This document shows positions 52,682 to 61,750 of a stretch of 64,000 nucleotides of DNA, one piece after another. Position 1 is the stretch's first letter, and each line of letters begins with the position of its first letter. The stretch is from Lentisphaeria bacterium (GTDB lineage: Bacteria; Verrucomicrobiota; Lentisphaeria; Victivallales; Victivallaceae), in the NCBI GenBank assembly GCA_022009855.1, contig CP091727.1:4526001-4590000 (forward strand), written 5' to 3'. The position numbers were made by a program, and so were the translations under genes. The notes beneath the pieces were generated by a model, which saw only the letters and a program-made list of their open reading frames with translations, was not told the origin of the DNA and ran no database searches.

Positions 52682-53175
52682 TTGAAGTGTATCATGGTTC
52701 TTTTATGGAAATCCGCAAGCCGGACATCTCGTTTTCGCGGCAAACCCTTGACTTTGGAAAAGGCTTTTATGTCACACCTCTTCGGGAACAGGCTGTCAGA
52801 TGGGCGTTGCGCTGGCAACGACGTGGCAAGAAAGCCGTCGTCAACACATATTTTTTCGATGACAGTTCCAGCGCTCTTGCCGGAGTTCGGGTGAAAGATT
52901 TCCCGGAATACGATTCTTCCTGGCTGCGTTTCATTATGGAGAACCGCAGCGGGCAAGTATCGGAATCTTACGACATCATTCGTGGCGGTGTGGCCAATGA
53001 CAAGGTATTCAACACGTTGGAACTGTTTTTTGATGGTTTGATTTCCGAAGAAGAGGCATTGGGGCGGCTGAAGTTTGAAAAGCCGAATCACCAGATTTGT
53101 ATCTGCCGTCAGGATTTGATGGATCGGCTTCTGGTATTCCAATCATCGGAAGAGGTGTCGGATGGAAGCCAATAG
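52678..53175 (+). CDS. DUF3990 protein (ADP-ribosyltransferase-like)
   Basis: 165 residues: IEVYHGSFMEIRKPDISFSRQTLDFGKGFYVTPLREQAVRWALRW, the hallmark opening of DUF3990. This family is thought to have an ADP-ribosyltransferase-like fold (YHGS, DFGKGFYVT blocks). It sits between two DUF3791 genes with overlapping ends, as in toxin-antitoxin-like operons. Activity is inferred. Confidence 0.78.
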   Translation: MIEVYHGSFMEIRKPDISFSRQTLDFGKGFYVTPLREQAVRWALRWQRRGKKAVVNTYFFDDSSSALAGVRVKDFPEYDSSWLRFIMENRSGQVSESYDIIRGGVANDKVFNTLELFFDGLISEEEALGRLKFEKPNHQICICRQDLMDRLLVFQSSEEVSDGSQ

Positions 53176-53373
53176 TATTTTGCTGCAGAAAAGTATGCCC
53201 GCGTGGTAGCGTTGTTCGCAGAACAGATGCAGCTCTCTCTTGAAGATGCTCTGGAGTTTTTCTATCGTTCAGAAACCTATCAGGAGCTGCGCGACGGAAT
53301 CGCCGATCTGCACTGTCGAAGCGATCAGTATGTCGTGGATGAACTGAAGCTCGAATTTTCCTCCACCGACTGA
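53162..53373 (+). CDS. second DUF3791-like protein, frameshifted
   Basis: MEANSILLQ, then after a frame change near 53187 (GCAGAAAA): KYARVVALFAEQMQLSLEDALEFFYRSETYQELRDGIADLHCRSDQYVVDELKLEFSSTD. The MQLSLEDALEFFYRSETYQ pattern is the longer DUF3791 type. It overlaps DUF3990. Confidence 0.65.
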
Positions 53374-53583
53374 TCTTCGACCGGGAACAGTTTCCTCCCT
53401 CCCCCTGTATTCAACCGTGTCCACCCATCCCGATGTTAGGGGATTTCCTCTGATCTCCGCTTGGAGAACAACCAACATTCGTGCCAATTTTGCAAAATAT
53501 TTTTCATTTTTCACATATACATTGCTTGAAAACCATTCTTTGAGCATTATCTTTTGTGATAAGAGAAAATTGGAGTTATGGAA

Positions 53584-54924
53584 ATGATCGAGCGATTCAT
53601 ACTGAAAGATCTGATCGGCTGGAAAAGTGCAACCAACCGGAAGCCGCTGATTCTACGGGGAGTGCGCCAATGTGGAAAGACCTGGATCCTCCGGGAATTC
53701 GGCAGGCAATATTTTGAAAACACTGCCTATTTCAATTTCGAGCGGCAGAATCGTTTGGGAGAAGTCTTTTCTGGTGAGCTTGATCCTAAACGAATTCTGC
53801 TTGAGCTCGGTGTGCTGGCGCACCAGAAAATAGAGCCCGGCAGGACGTTGGTCATTTTCGATGAGATTCAAGCGTGTCCCCGGGCGTTGACCTCACTCAA
53901 ATATTTTTGCGAGGAGACTCCGGAATTTCACATCGCCGCCGCTGGCTCCCTGCTGGGGATCGCACTTGCTGCATCGGACGGTTTCCCAGTGGGTAAGGTC
54001 AATTTTCTGGAGTTGACGCCATGCAGTTTCGCGGAATATCTGCAGACGGCGGATTCCTCGTTATTTGAATATACCAATTCGCTTGTTTCCCCTGAACCGA
54101 TTCCGGGAATCTTTGAAGAGCGGCTAACCAGATATCTGAATGAGTATCTGACCATCGGTGGCATGCCTGCCGTGCTTGAATCCTATCTGGCGAATCACGA
54201 TCTTCCGCAGGCGGAGAATATTCAGGAAGACATTTTGAAGACATACGAACTGGACTTCTCCAAACATGCTCCGGTCAGAGACATTCCCAAACTTTTCCTG
54301 TTGTGGAAATCGATTCCGCAGCAGCTGGCGCGTGAAAACGCCCGGTTCATTTACGGAGAGGTGAAAAGCGGAGCACGTGCCAAGGATCTGGAGGATGCTT
54401 TGCGCTGGTTGGAGAGCGCCAGCTTGATTCACAGAATCACCCGGATCGAAAAACCGGAGATCCCCTTGAGTGCCTACGAAGATCGCAAAAGCTTCAAACT
54501 CTATCTCGCTGATGTGGGACTGCTTCGGAAACTGGCGGAGATCCCGGCGGCTTCCATTCTGGTGAATCCGGATATTTTCCGGGAGTACCGGGGACGGCTG
54601 GCGGAAAACTTCGTTCTTCAGCAAATGGTTGCCATGCAGCTTTCGCCCATTCATTACTGGACCAGCGGGAATCTGGCGGAAGTGGATTTCGTGATACAGG
54701 ATGCCACCGAGATATTGCCTGTTGAGGTGAAGTCCGGGTTGAACGTCAAAGCCAAGAGTCTGAAAAGCTACCGGGAAAAGTACCACCCAGGACAGGCGCT
54801 TCGTTTTTCCATGCAGAACTTGAAACGGGATGACGGTCTGCTGAATATCCCGCTATACCTGATTCATCGCTTCCATGATTTTCTTCATTCTGAAACACGG
54901 AACAGCAAAGCTGGAGAGGAGTGA
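53584..54924 (+). CDS. AAA_14/DUF4143 ATPase
   Basis: 446 residues, intact. The N-terminal AAA_14 ATPase has Walker A LRGVRQCGKTWILREFG, Walker B TLVIFDEIQACPRALTSLKYF and sensor HIAAAGSLLG. The C-terminal DUF4143 part (YLADVGLLRKLAEIPA, RGRLAENFVLQQMVAM, YWTSGNLAEVDFVI, LPVEVKSGLNVKAKSLKSY) has a PD-(D/E)XK-like core. GGAG spacing favours 53584 over 53578. The role is unknown. Confidence 0.9.
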   Translation: MIERFILKDLIGWKSATNRKPLILRGVRQCGKTWILREFGRQYFENTAYFNFERQNRLGEVFSGELDPKRILLELGVLAHQKIEPGRTLVIFDEIQACPRALTSLKYFCEETPEFHIAAAGSLLGIALAASDGFPVGKVNFLELTPCSFAEYLQTADSSLFEYTNSLVSPEPIPGIFEERLTRYLNEYLTIGGMPAVLESYLANHDLPQAENIQEDILKTYELDFSKHAPVRDIPKLFLLWKSIPQQLARENARFIYGEVKSGARAKDLEDALRWLESASLIHRITRIEKPEIPLSAYEDRKSFKLYLADVGLLRKLAEIPAASILVNPDIFREYRGRLAENFVLQQMVAMQLSPIHYWTSGNLAEVDFVIQDATEILPVEVKSGLNVKAKSLKSYREKYHPGQALRFSMQNLKRDDGLLNIPLYLIHRFHDFLHSETRNSKAGEE

Positions 54925-55324
54925 TTATCGATCCCGTTTTTTTCTTCCCCGTTTCTTCCCCGTTTGACTTGAAAATAAGGAGAAAAAGCGGTATATTTTT
55001 GAGTCCCAGACTATCAGGGAATCGGTGTGATTCCCGGTTTGGAGATTGGCTGATTGGCATACAAAAGTTCCCCATTTCTTCCCCGTAAAACGGGAAAAAG
55101 GGCATGTTTTCGAGTCTCAAACAGACAAGGAGGCGGATTGGTTCCCGGTCTGGAGGCTTTCAGAAGTTCCCCATTTCTTCCCCGTGAAACGGTTTTTTCC
55201 CCACTTTTTCCCCATAAATGAGAAGTCGGAAAGCTGCGGAAGAAGTGTCATAACGTGCCAAACGTGAGCGGGGAATGCTTAAAAACGCGGGATTTTGAGG
55301 TGCAATCGGAGTGTCCGAACACAG
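54925..55324. repeat. right-end region with repeated putative arm-type recombinase sites
   Basis: Four direct copies of a motif close to TTCCCCRTTTCTTCCCCGTAAA lie at 54945, 55068, 55167 and 55197, each near a CCGTAAAACGG-like arm. They match the motif inside attL. No gene was found in this stretch. GAGTCCCAGACTATC and GAGTCTCAAACAGAC are further imperfect repeats between copies. Confidence 0.55.
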
Positions 55325-55343
55325 CCGCCACCTCCACCATTTT
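55325..55343. repeat. attR core of the ssrA-integrated element
   Basis: An exact copy of CCGCCACCTCCACCATTTT from the 3' end of ssrA, followed by the probable displaced ssrA terminator. Confidence 0.85.
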
Positions 55344-55354
55344 CAAAATTCTCC

Positions 55355-55381
55355 ACCGACCGGTCTTCTGGTCGGTTTTTT
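55355..55381 (+). terminator. terminator after attR (likely the native ssrA terminator)
   Basis: ACCGAC and GTCGGT arms around CGGTCTTCTG, followed by T6. It sits 11 bases after attR, where the uninterrupted ssrA terminator would lie. Confidence 0.75.
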
Positions 55382-55847
55382 CGTTTCGGGGGTAAATTTG
55401 AGCTCAACCCCCGTTTCCCCCGACAGCGGAGAATCTCCACTTTTCTCTTATGAAGGTGTGCTTCAGACCCTCTCCCGGTAAATTCTCCGGGGAGTAAAAG
55501 ACCGGTCTTTTGGTCCGGAGAGCTTTTTTTAAGGAAACACACGTTGAAAAACCGACCTTTGATCGTCAATTTTTCTCTGCCATACATTCATTTTGTAATC
55601 TTTTATTAAAGTAACATACTGGTAATCAACAAATAAAGCAAAAATATGCTTGCAAAGGTCATGTGTTCGAAAAATCCAGAGGTCGGTACTCTATTCGCCC
55701 AATTCATAACAAAAGTCTTTTTGATTCAGAGAATTTTTAGAGTTTTGCGAAATTCGTTTTTTCAGAACAAACGACCTTTATCCCTTCTTCGCGCTCCTTA
55801 AAAAACTTCTCAAAAATCCGCAAAATCATTAGGACACAAAATCTTTT
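55382..55847. terminator. AT-rich spacer with a second terminator hairpin
   Basis: TCTCCGG...CCGGAGA encloses the perfect palindrome AAAAGACCGGTCTTTT, followed by T7 (55484-55530). The remaining 300 bases up to hsdS show no gene. An HsdS start is expected near here but no ribosome-binding site is clear. Confidence 0.55.
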
Positions 55848-57227
55848 GTGATTCTTCTTACACCATATAAACATTATTATGAGCAGATAGACGGAAAAAA
55901 CATCGATATCACCGATGAAATACCATTCGATATACCGGAAACGTGGGAGTGGTGTCGATTAGCGCCCCTTTTGCATTATTTGTCAACAGGTCCATTTGGT
56001 TCTGCTTTGCACAAACGGGATTACGTTCAAGGTGGAATTCCCCTGATAAATCCGATGCATATTGATATGGAAAAAGCAATTATTACACCGTCAGATAATG
56101 CAAGAATAAGTCCAGAAACAGCGGAAAGATTATCTGCCTACAAACTTTCTATAGGAGATATTGTAATTGCACGCCGAGGAGAAATGGGGCGAGCCGCAAC
56201 TATTACAGAAAAAGAACAAGGTTGGCTTTGCGGTACGGGTTCATTCTTTCTTCATTTTTCAAGCCTGTTTTTCAATGATTACTTTATTAATTTTATTCAT
56301 ACTCCGTATTCTAAAAAGCAACTTGGAGGTACAGCGGTTGGCACGACAATGTGCAATTTAAATCATAAAATCCTATCTGATTTATTGATACCTATTCCTC
56401 CTCTTACCGAGCAAAAACGCATTGTTTCGCAAATTGAAGTCTTGTTTGCCGAAGTGGATAAAATAGACAAAGATTCAGCTGACCTTGAATCTGCTCTGTC
56501 CTTGGCAAAACAGAAAGTCCTTGATTTGGCGATCCGTGGCAAACTGGTTCCGCAGAATACGGCAGATGAACCGGCGTCTGAACTTCTAAAACGCATTAAA
56601 GCCGAAAAAGAAGCTCTTGTTAGAGCCGGAAAAATTAAGAGAGACAGGCACGAATCCTACATCTTCCGAGGTGATGATAACTGTTATTATGAGCAGTTGA
56701 ATGGTGAAACTGTTGATATTACGGCTGAAATCCCCTTTGACTTGCCCGAAAGTTGGAGCTGGTGTCGGTTGTATAGTGTAGTAGAAATATGCGATAATTT
56801 ACGAAAACCGATTAATGCAGAAGAGCGACAGAAAAGAATAAAGTCGGCAAATAATCTTTACCCTTATTATGGCGCAACTGGACAAGTTGGATGGATAGAT
56901 GATTTTATCTCTGATGGGGAGTTTGTTCTATTGGGCGAAGATGGTGCACCATTTCTTGATCCCTGTACGCCCAAAGCCTATATAATTTGTGGTAAGGCTT
57001 GGGTAAATAATCATGCTCATGTCCTCAAGGGAATAAATAATCAATTTTTATGCCATTGCTTAAACTCCGTAGATTATACAAATTTTATCACAGGAACAAC
57101 GCGTTATAAATTAACACAAGCAGAGATGGCGAAAATTTTACTTCCTACTCCACCTCTTGCAGAACAGCAACGTATTGTTCAAGCAATAGCCCAATACAAT
57201 TCTATTCTTGAATTGATTTCAAAATAG
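55848..57227 (+). CDS. hsdS: type I restriction-modification specificity subunit, two target-recognition domains
   Basis: 459 residues from a GTG start. The two halves each open with YYEQ...IPFDIPETWEWCRL or YYEQLNGETVDITAEIPFDLPESWSWCRL and end PPLTEQKRIVSQIEVLFAEVDKI or PPLAEQQRIVQAIAQYNSILELI, the conserved helices of HsdS. The linker ALSLAKQKVLDLAIRGKLVPQNTADEPASELLKRIKAEKEAL is typical. The subunit chooses the DNA sequence for the methylase/endonuclease. hsdM and hsdR are not in this window. The GTG is uncertain, and the N-terminus may be cut. Confidence 0.9.
   Translation: MILLTPYKHYYEQIDGKNIDITDEIPFDIPETWEWCRLAPLLHYLSTGPFGSALHKRDYVQGGIPLINPMHIDMEKAIITPSDNARISPETAERLSAYKLSIGDIVIARRGEMGRAATITEKEQGWLCGTGSFFLHFSSLFFNDYFINFIHTPYSKKQLGGTAVGTTMCNLNHKILSDLLIPIPPLTEQKRIVSQIEVLFAEVDKIDKDSADLESALSLAKQKVLDLAIRGKLVPQNTADEPASELLKRIKAEKEALVRAGKIKRDRHESYIFRGDDNCYYEQLNGETVDITAEIPFDLPESWSWCRLYSVVEICDNLRKPINAEERQKRIKSANNLYPYYGATGQVGWIDDFISDGEFVLLGEDGAPFLDPCTPKAYIICGKAWVNNHAHVLKGINNQFLCHCLNSVDYTNFITGTTRYKLTQAEMAKILLPTPPLAEQQRIVQAIAQYNSILELISK
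56681..56698 (+). repeat. inverted repeat inside hsdS (right partner at 57740-57757)
   Basis: CTGTTATTATGAGCAGTT, coding for the YYEQ motif at the start of the second recognition domain, is repeated perfectly in inverted orientation at 57740-57757 in the silent hsdS piece. A weaker copy lies at 55873 at the start of the first domain. Confidence 0.75.
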
Positions 57228-57801
57228 TTTCATACTGTTTGATGTAAGAAACTATTTTTTCTTGCTCTGGCAAGGGCGGCAGGGGGATTAAAAGTTCTTT
57301 AATCTGCTCTCTGGTTACAGAAATAAATGTACTTCCCATCGCTTGTTCTACAAGAGCTGATTTTCTCGCATTTAATAAATAAAACAAGAAATCAGTAGAA
57401 ATCCCGGCTAATGGAGTTGCTGAAGCAAGTCCTCTTCCGATGCATATGTACCGAAGAGTAATATTGACAGTCCCTACTGGTGCGCGAACACAAATCAAAA
57501 CGCTGTTTGCTGGAGCAATTCGTGTTGGTTCTGCTGTCCTTTGTGGTGATTGCAATAGAAATCTGTCTGAAAAATAAATTTTCCCTTGATGGAATTCTAT
57601 ACCACATTCTCCTTCGGAAACGGAATTACCTGCCGGAGACTGCCCCATAAGTAAAAGAGCAGTATCTTCTAAATGACACCACGCCCAATTATCTGGAATT
57701 TCAAAAGAAATATTGTCAATTATTCGCTGTTCATTACCAAACTGCTCATAATAACAGGCAAAGGCAGAAGTTAACCTGAAAACTGTGCTCTTTTGTGGCA
57801 C
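57202..57801 (-). CDS. inverted silent hsdS cassette (single recognition domain)
   Basis: 199 residues on the opposite strand: SAFACYYEQFGNEQRIIDNISFEIPDNWAWCHLEDTALLLMGQSPAGNSV to LIPLPPLPEQEKIVSYIKQYETILKSIQE. One HsdS recognition domain with its terminal helix. It converges tail-to-tail with hsdS and the two stop regions overlap by 26 bases (57202-57227). No ribosome-binding site or N-terminal half is seen, so it is probably a donor cassette for inversion. Confidence 0.85.
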   Translation of the reverse strand: MPQKSTVFRLTSAFACYYEQFGNEQRIIDNISFEIPDNWAWCHLEDTALLLMGQSPAGNSVSEGECGIEFHQGKIYFSDRFLLQSPQRTAEPTRIAPANSVLICVRAPVGTVNITLRYICIGRGLASATPLAGISTDFLFYLLNARKSALVEQAMGSTFISVTREQIKELLIPLPPLPEQEKIVSYIKQYETILKSIQE

Positions 57802-57810
57802 GTTATATAC

Positions 57811-59477
57811 CTAACCTTAAATGACTCGTGCGAAATAAGAGAAAAACGTTGACTCGGCGACGAGCCGGAACCTGATTTGCGGCGGAAACGCTGAGAAAAT
57901 TTTTGTTTGGCGGTAAAACGGCCCGAAAGGCCGGATTTGGTACTGAAAACTTGAAAATTTAGGCGTAAGCCATCCTGCATTGGCAACAATGCGTGTTGTT
58001 TGACAAATTTACTTTTTATGACAGGCGAAGCTAAGCGGCGTCGGCAAAGTTTTGTAGCAACGGATTTTATCCGGTTGCTCCAGAACCAACGCGGCGGCCA
58101 CGGCGGTTAAGCTCAGAGTCAAGTGCGCGATGGTCATCTGGTTGCGGATGGCGCGGTATTTGTACTGCGACATTTCCTCGACTTCGCGAGGCCCGAGGCG
58201 GGAGAAATAACGTTCCGCTTCAGTCCGGCATTTATAGGTGTCCTTAAAGCGTTTCGACTCTCTGGGCACCTGGCTGCGATGATCATCGGTAATGTCGATA
58301 TAGGCGGTACAGCCGTAACATTTGCCGGTACAGAAATGGTCATGGTCGATTGGGCATTGCGGCGGTAAAGCGGCCTTTTCCCGTTTGGTCCCGGCGACAA
58401 TCGGACAACGAAATTTCTTGCGGGTTCGGGCTCCATCCGGGCTGATGCCGTAAAATTTCATTTCCAGACCGGCCTGACACAGCGGCAGTCCGTGCGGCCC
58501 CACGGTTTTGTCCGGCTGCTGATTGCGGCGGTTCAACGGAATGAACGGTTCGGCTTTAAGTTTTTCGACAATGAAGTTATAAAGTTCGCGGTCATCGTAT
58601 CCGGCATCGCCGAGAAAGATGCGCCCTTTTTCTGACCGTAGATTCGCACGAACTTTTTCAGTAGCGCCTTGGCTACTTTGCCGTCGGTGCGGTTGTTCGG
58701 CAGGGTAACTTCGATAAGAGGAATACCCTCACCGCTGAGCAGGACGTGGGTACGGTAGCCCCAGAACCAGGTAAAGGTTTTTCTTCTTATCGCCGCTCGG
58801 TTGTTTGATGTAGGAATAATAACTGAGCGTTGCCATGGGATTGCGCTTGATCTTGGTGGCTTTGTCGAGCTTACGGTTGGGATTCTTGGGATTGTTGTGC
58901 TTGGTGTTGGCCTTGATCGGTTTAGAATCGGCCATAATGACCTCCAGCGTGGCGATGCCTTTTTCAACCAGCAGTTTGCCGGAAGTATGAAAAAAGTTTC
59001 GATTTCGGAGTTATTCGTATCGGTCAGGAAGCGCGAAAAAACGGGACGCATCGGGAATCCGGCCTGGGTTGAAACCGCACATTTCGGCAAGGATCGGACG
59101 GCTTTCCAGATCCCGGACCAGGTCGGAAATGCATTTGATGTGAGCCGATTGTTTGTAGATCAGCGCCTTGAAATAGGCGGAACGCCGATAGCCACGGCGG
59201 CCGAGTTCGGGAAAATCCGGCTGGTCGTAGATCAGATCGAAAGCGCGGAAAAGTGCATCGTATTTTTTTCAGGAATGGGCACGAATCGATTAGGCCGTAG
59301 TAGTCATAAAACAGTGAATTTTGCATCATATTTTTCCTCTTTTTGAGTGGTTAATTGTTGTCCCGCAAGATATTACAATATATCACCAAGAGGAGGAATT
59401 TTCAAGGGCAAACGACTCAAAAAGTCGTTAATTATAAAACGTTTAACGCATTACGCAGAACACATTACTAACCTTAA
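57811..59477. mobile_element. insertion sequence with DDE transposase and 10-bp target duplication
   Basis: The direct repeat CTAACCTTAA (57811-57820 and 59468-59477) flanks about 1.65 kb. Imperfect terminal inverted repeats of the AATGxxTxxTGCGxAAT type are visible. The element lies between the silent hsdS cassette and the recombinase gene. Confidence 0.75.
58009..59329 (-). CDS. DDE transposase (IS4/IS5-like superfamily), frameshifted
   Basis: AGAGGAAAAAT precedes an ATG (MMQNSLFYDYYGLIDSCPFLKK). Pieces join to SRFLTDTNNSEIETFF, IMADSKPIKANTKHNNPKNPNRK (first Asp), IFLGDAGYDDRELYNFIVEKLK (second Asp), CPIDHDHFCTGKCYGC (zinc-like Cys/His), then TYKCRTEAERYFSRLG (Glu) and KYRAIRNQMTIAHLTLSLTAVAAAL. 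About 440 residues with at least four frame breaks (59275, 58960, 58740, 58600). I did not assign a named IS family. Confidence 0.8.
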
Positions 59478-59490
59478 CTCATAGGAGGTA

Positions 59491-60297
59491 TTATGCTGCA
59501 AAAGTATGAAGCCCTTCTCAGACGGGGCAATATGTCTGAAAATTCGATATCCGCTTATATGTATGCGGTCAGGTTTTATTTGGAGCATTATCCGGCAATC
59601 GACAAGAAAAAATCTGCTTGCATATAAGGGATTCCTGTTGGAGAACTATAAACCCAAAACTGTAAATTTACGGATACAGGCTATTAACAAATTTCTGCAA
59701 ATACTGAAAAAAGAACGGCTTTGTTTGAAGGCGGTAAAAGTTCAGCAGAAAAACTTTCTGGAAAATGTGATTAGCAATGCTGACTACAATTTTTTGAAAA
59801 ATCAGCTCAAGAAAGACGGAAATCTTGCTTGGTATTTTGTGGTCAGATACCTTGCCGCAACCGGAGCGCGTGTCAGCGAGCTGATTCAAATCAAAATTGA
59901 ACACGTACAGCTCGGATATTTTGATCTTTACACCAAAGGTGGCAAGATCCGCAGACTTTATATTCCAAAGATTCTTCAACGGGAAACTTTGGAGTATTTG
60001 AAGGGACAGCAACGCTCTTCCGGTTATTTGTTCCTCAACCGCTTTGGAGTCCGGATAAGTATCCGGGGAATTTCACAGCAGTTGAAAAACTATGCGGAGA
60101 AATACGGAATAAACAAAAAGGTCGTATATCCCCACTCATTTCGGCATCGCTACGCAAAGAACTTTCTGGAAAAGTTCAGTGACATTGCCTTGCTCGCCGA
60201 TCTGATGGGACATGAAAGCATTGAAACCACACGCATTTATCTGCGCCGCACCGCCAGCGAACAGCGGGAGATTGTGGACAAAGTCGTAACTTGGTAA
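59491..60297 (+). CDS. XerC/D-like tyrosine recombinase, frameshifted
   Basis: AGGAGG precedes ATG 59491: MLQKYEALLRRGNMSENSISAYMYAVRFYLEHYPAI. A break near 59610 (A-rich run) is followed by LLAYKGFLLENYKPKTVNLRIQAINKFLQ. The catalytic domain has GARVSELIQIK, HSFRHRYAKNF and LMGHESIETTRIYLRR. Such recombinases next to hsdS fragments invert specificity cassettes in many anaerobes. It is very likely the inversion enzyme of this locus. Confidence 0.88.
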   Translation, partial: LCCKSMKPFSDGAICLKIRYPLICMRSGFIWSIIRQSTRKNLLAYKGFLLENYKPKTVNLRIQAINKFLQILKKERLCLKAVKVQQKNFLENVISNADYNFLKNQLKKDGNLAWYFVVRYLAATGARVSELIQIKIEHVQLGYFDLYTKGGKIRRLYIPKILQRETLEYLKGQQRSSGYLFLNRFGVRISIRGISQQLKNYAEKYGINKKVVYPHSFRHRYAKNFLEKFSDIALLADLMGHESIETTRIYLRRTASEQREIVDKVVTW

Positions 60298-60298
60298 A

Positions 60299-60497
60299 TT
60301 ATCCGCGCATTGTCTCCAAAACAGTGAACAGCTTTTCAACTTGTGAGACAATGCGTTTTTGTTCCGCAAGCGGGGGAAGCGGAAAGAACATACTATTCAA
60401 CGTGTTTTTTGTTAAATGTTTTATCGTAACACCTTGACTTATTTCTTTTAACAAACCAGTATTTTCAAAAACATCATTACAAATTGGAAAAACAAAG
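60299..60497 (-). pseudogene. third hsdS fragment (C-terminal), truncated by IS66
   Basis: The minus-strand reading ends HTFVFPICNDVFENTGLLKEISQGVTIKHLTKNTLNSMFFPLPPLAEQKRIVSQVEKLFTVLETMRG, an HsdS C-terminal domain. The stop is at 60299, one base from the convergent recombinase stop. The 5' part is missing where an IS66-type inverted repeat begins at 60498. Confidence 0.8.
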
Positions 60498-60633
60498 GTA
60501 TGCGCCCAGCGAGCCCCATGGTGAGGAGGAAGAGGGATTTTTTTGAGTGGGAATTTACCAAAGAGATGAATGCCGTTGGGCTATGATGACCGCCCGACGG
60601 CATTCCCCTCTTCATATAGATAAGAAACAAAAA

Positions 60634-61717
60634 TACTTGTAGAATCTATTCAAACGTACTATATTACCAGTATGGAACTTCGAGATGCAAGAAAAATCAA
60701 TTCAAAAGAATTGTATGATCGTCGAAAGCAAGCGGTTTTGCTGTTCGAAAAAGGGCTGAAGCGTTATGAAATCGCTCCGCTTGTCGGAGTGAGCGCCTAT
60801 ACAGTCGGCCAATGGATTAAGGCTTGGAAAAAAGGAGGCCAGGCCGCATTGAAGGTCGGCAATAAAGGGCGACCGCGGGGACTTTACCGAAAATTGCTTC
60901 CGCATGAAGAACAGGAAATTCGTCGTGCAATCACGGATCGTTGTCCAGATCAGCTGAAATTGCCATTTGCACTCTGGACTCGACAAGCGGTACAAACTCT
61001 GATCAAGCAGAAATATTCTGTGGATTTGAGCTTGCAGGCGGTCAGCAATTACTTGAATATGTGGGGCTTTTCCCCGCAAAAGCCGATTCGGCGGGCGTAT
61101 GAGCGCAACGATCAGCGAGTTCGCATCTGGTTGGAAAAAGAGTATCCGGCTATTGCTGCTCGCGCCCGACAGGAAAAGCGGAAATTCACTGGGGAGATGA
61201 AACTGGATTGCGCAGCGACGATGTAAAGGGGAGAAGCTATGCGCCGAAAGGAAAAACTCCGGTGCAATATGTGAAAGCTGCTCCCGAAAAATTGAATATG
61301 ATCAGCACCGTCACGAATCGCGGATTGATGCGTTTTATGTTTTATCGTGAGACTATGACCGCACAGTTATTGATTCGATTTTTGAACCGGCTGATTCGTT
61401 CTTCTCAAAAAGAAGATCTTTCTGATTCTGGATAACTTACGTGTTCATCACAGCAAACTTCTGCAAGAGTGGTTGGCGGAAAACAAGGCTTTTATTGAAA
61501 TCTTTTATCTGCCAAGCTACAGTCCAGACCTGAATCCTGACGAATTACTGAACCGGGATTTGAAAGCGGCTCTTTCCAAAACTCCGGCGGCAAAACGGAA
61601 TGGAGAACTTGAAGAACATGCAAAATCCCATATGCGAAGCATTCAAAAACAACCGGAGAAGATCAAAGCTCTTTTTCACAAGGAGTCTGTCAAATACGCC
61701 GGATGAACTACAAGTAT
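60634..61717 (+). mobile_element. IS630-family insertion sequence
   Basis: Terminal inverted repeats AATACTTGTAG at 60632-60642 and 61708-61718 (reverse) flank a single transposase gene, with TA at the boundaries. It lies within the IS66-like element. Confidence 0.75.
60672..61706 (+). CDS. IS630 transposase, frameshifted
   Basis: The N-terminal HTH (RRKQAVLLFEKGLKRYEIAPLVGVSAYTVGQWIKAWKKGG) is followed by a winged-helix region and the DDE core: a GDETG-type site, LRSDDVKGRSYAPKGKTPVQYVKAAPEKLNMISTV, ILDNLRVHHSKLLQEWLAENK and IEIFYLPSYSPDLNPDELLNRDLK. Breaks near 61195 and 61412. About 345 residues. Confidence 0.88.
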
Positions 61718-61750
61718 TAAACTGTGGGAGCAATAATAATGAGCCCGAGC

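Noticed and set aside
53269..53547. Minus-strand frame with plausible start
   Set aside because: It lies antisense to the DUF3791 tail and an intergenic promoter space, lacks a ribosome-binding site and family features.
54945..55218. Possible CRISPR array from regular TTCCCC repeats
   Set aside because: Copies are short, irregularly spaced, imperfect and also occur at attL; no cas genes are present and the Cas4-like gene lacks Cas1/Cas2 partners.
60568..60606. Long hairpin as a stand-alone terminator or REP element
   Set aside because: It lies within the end of the IS66-like element and is better read as part of it.
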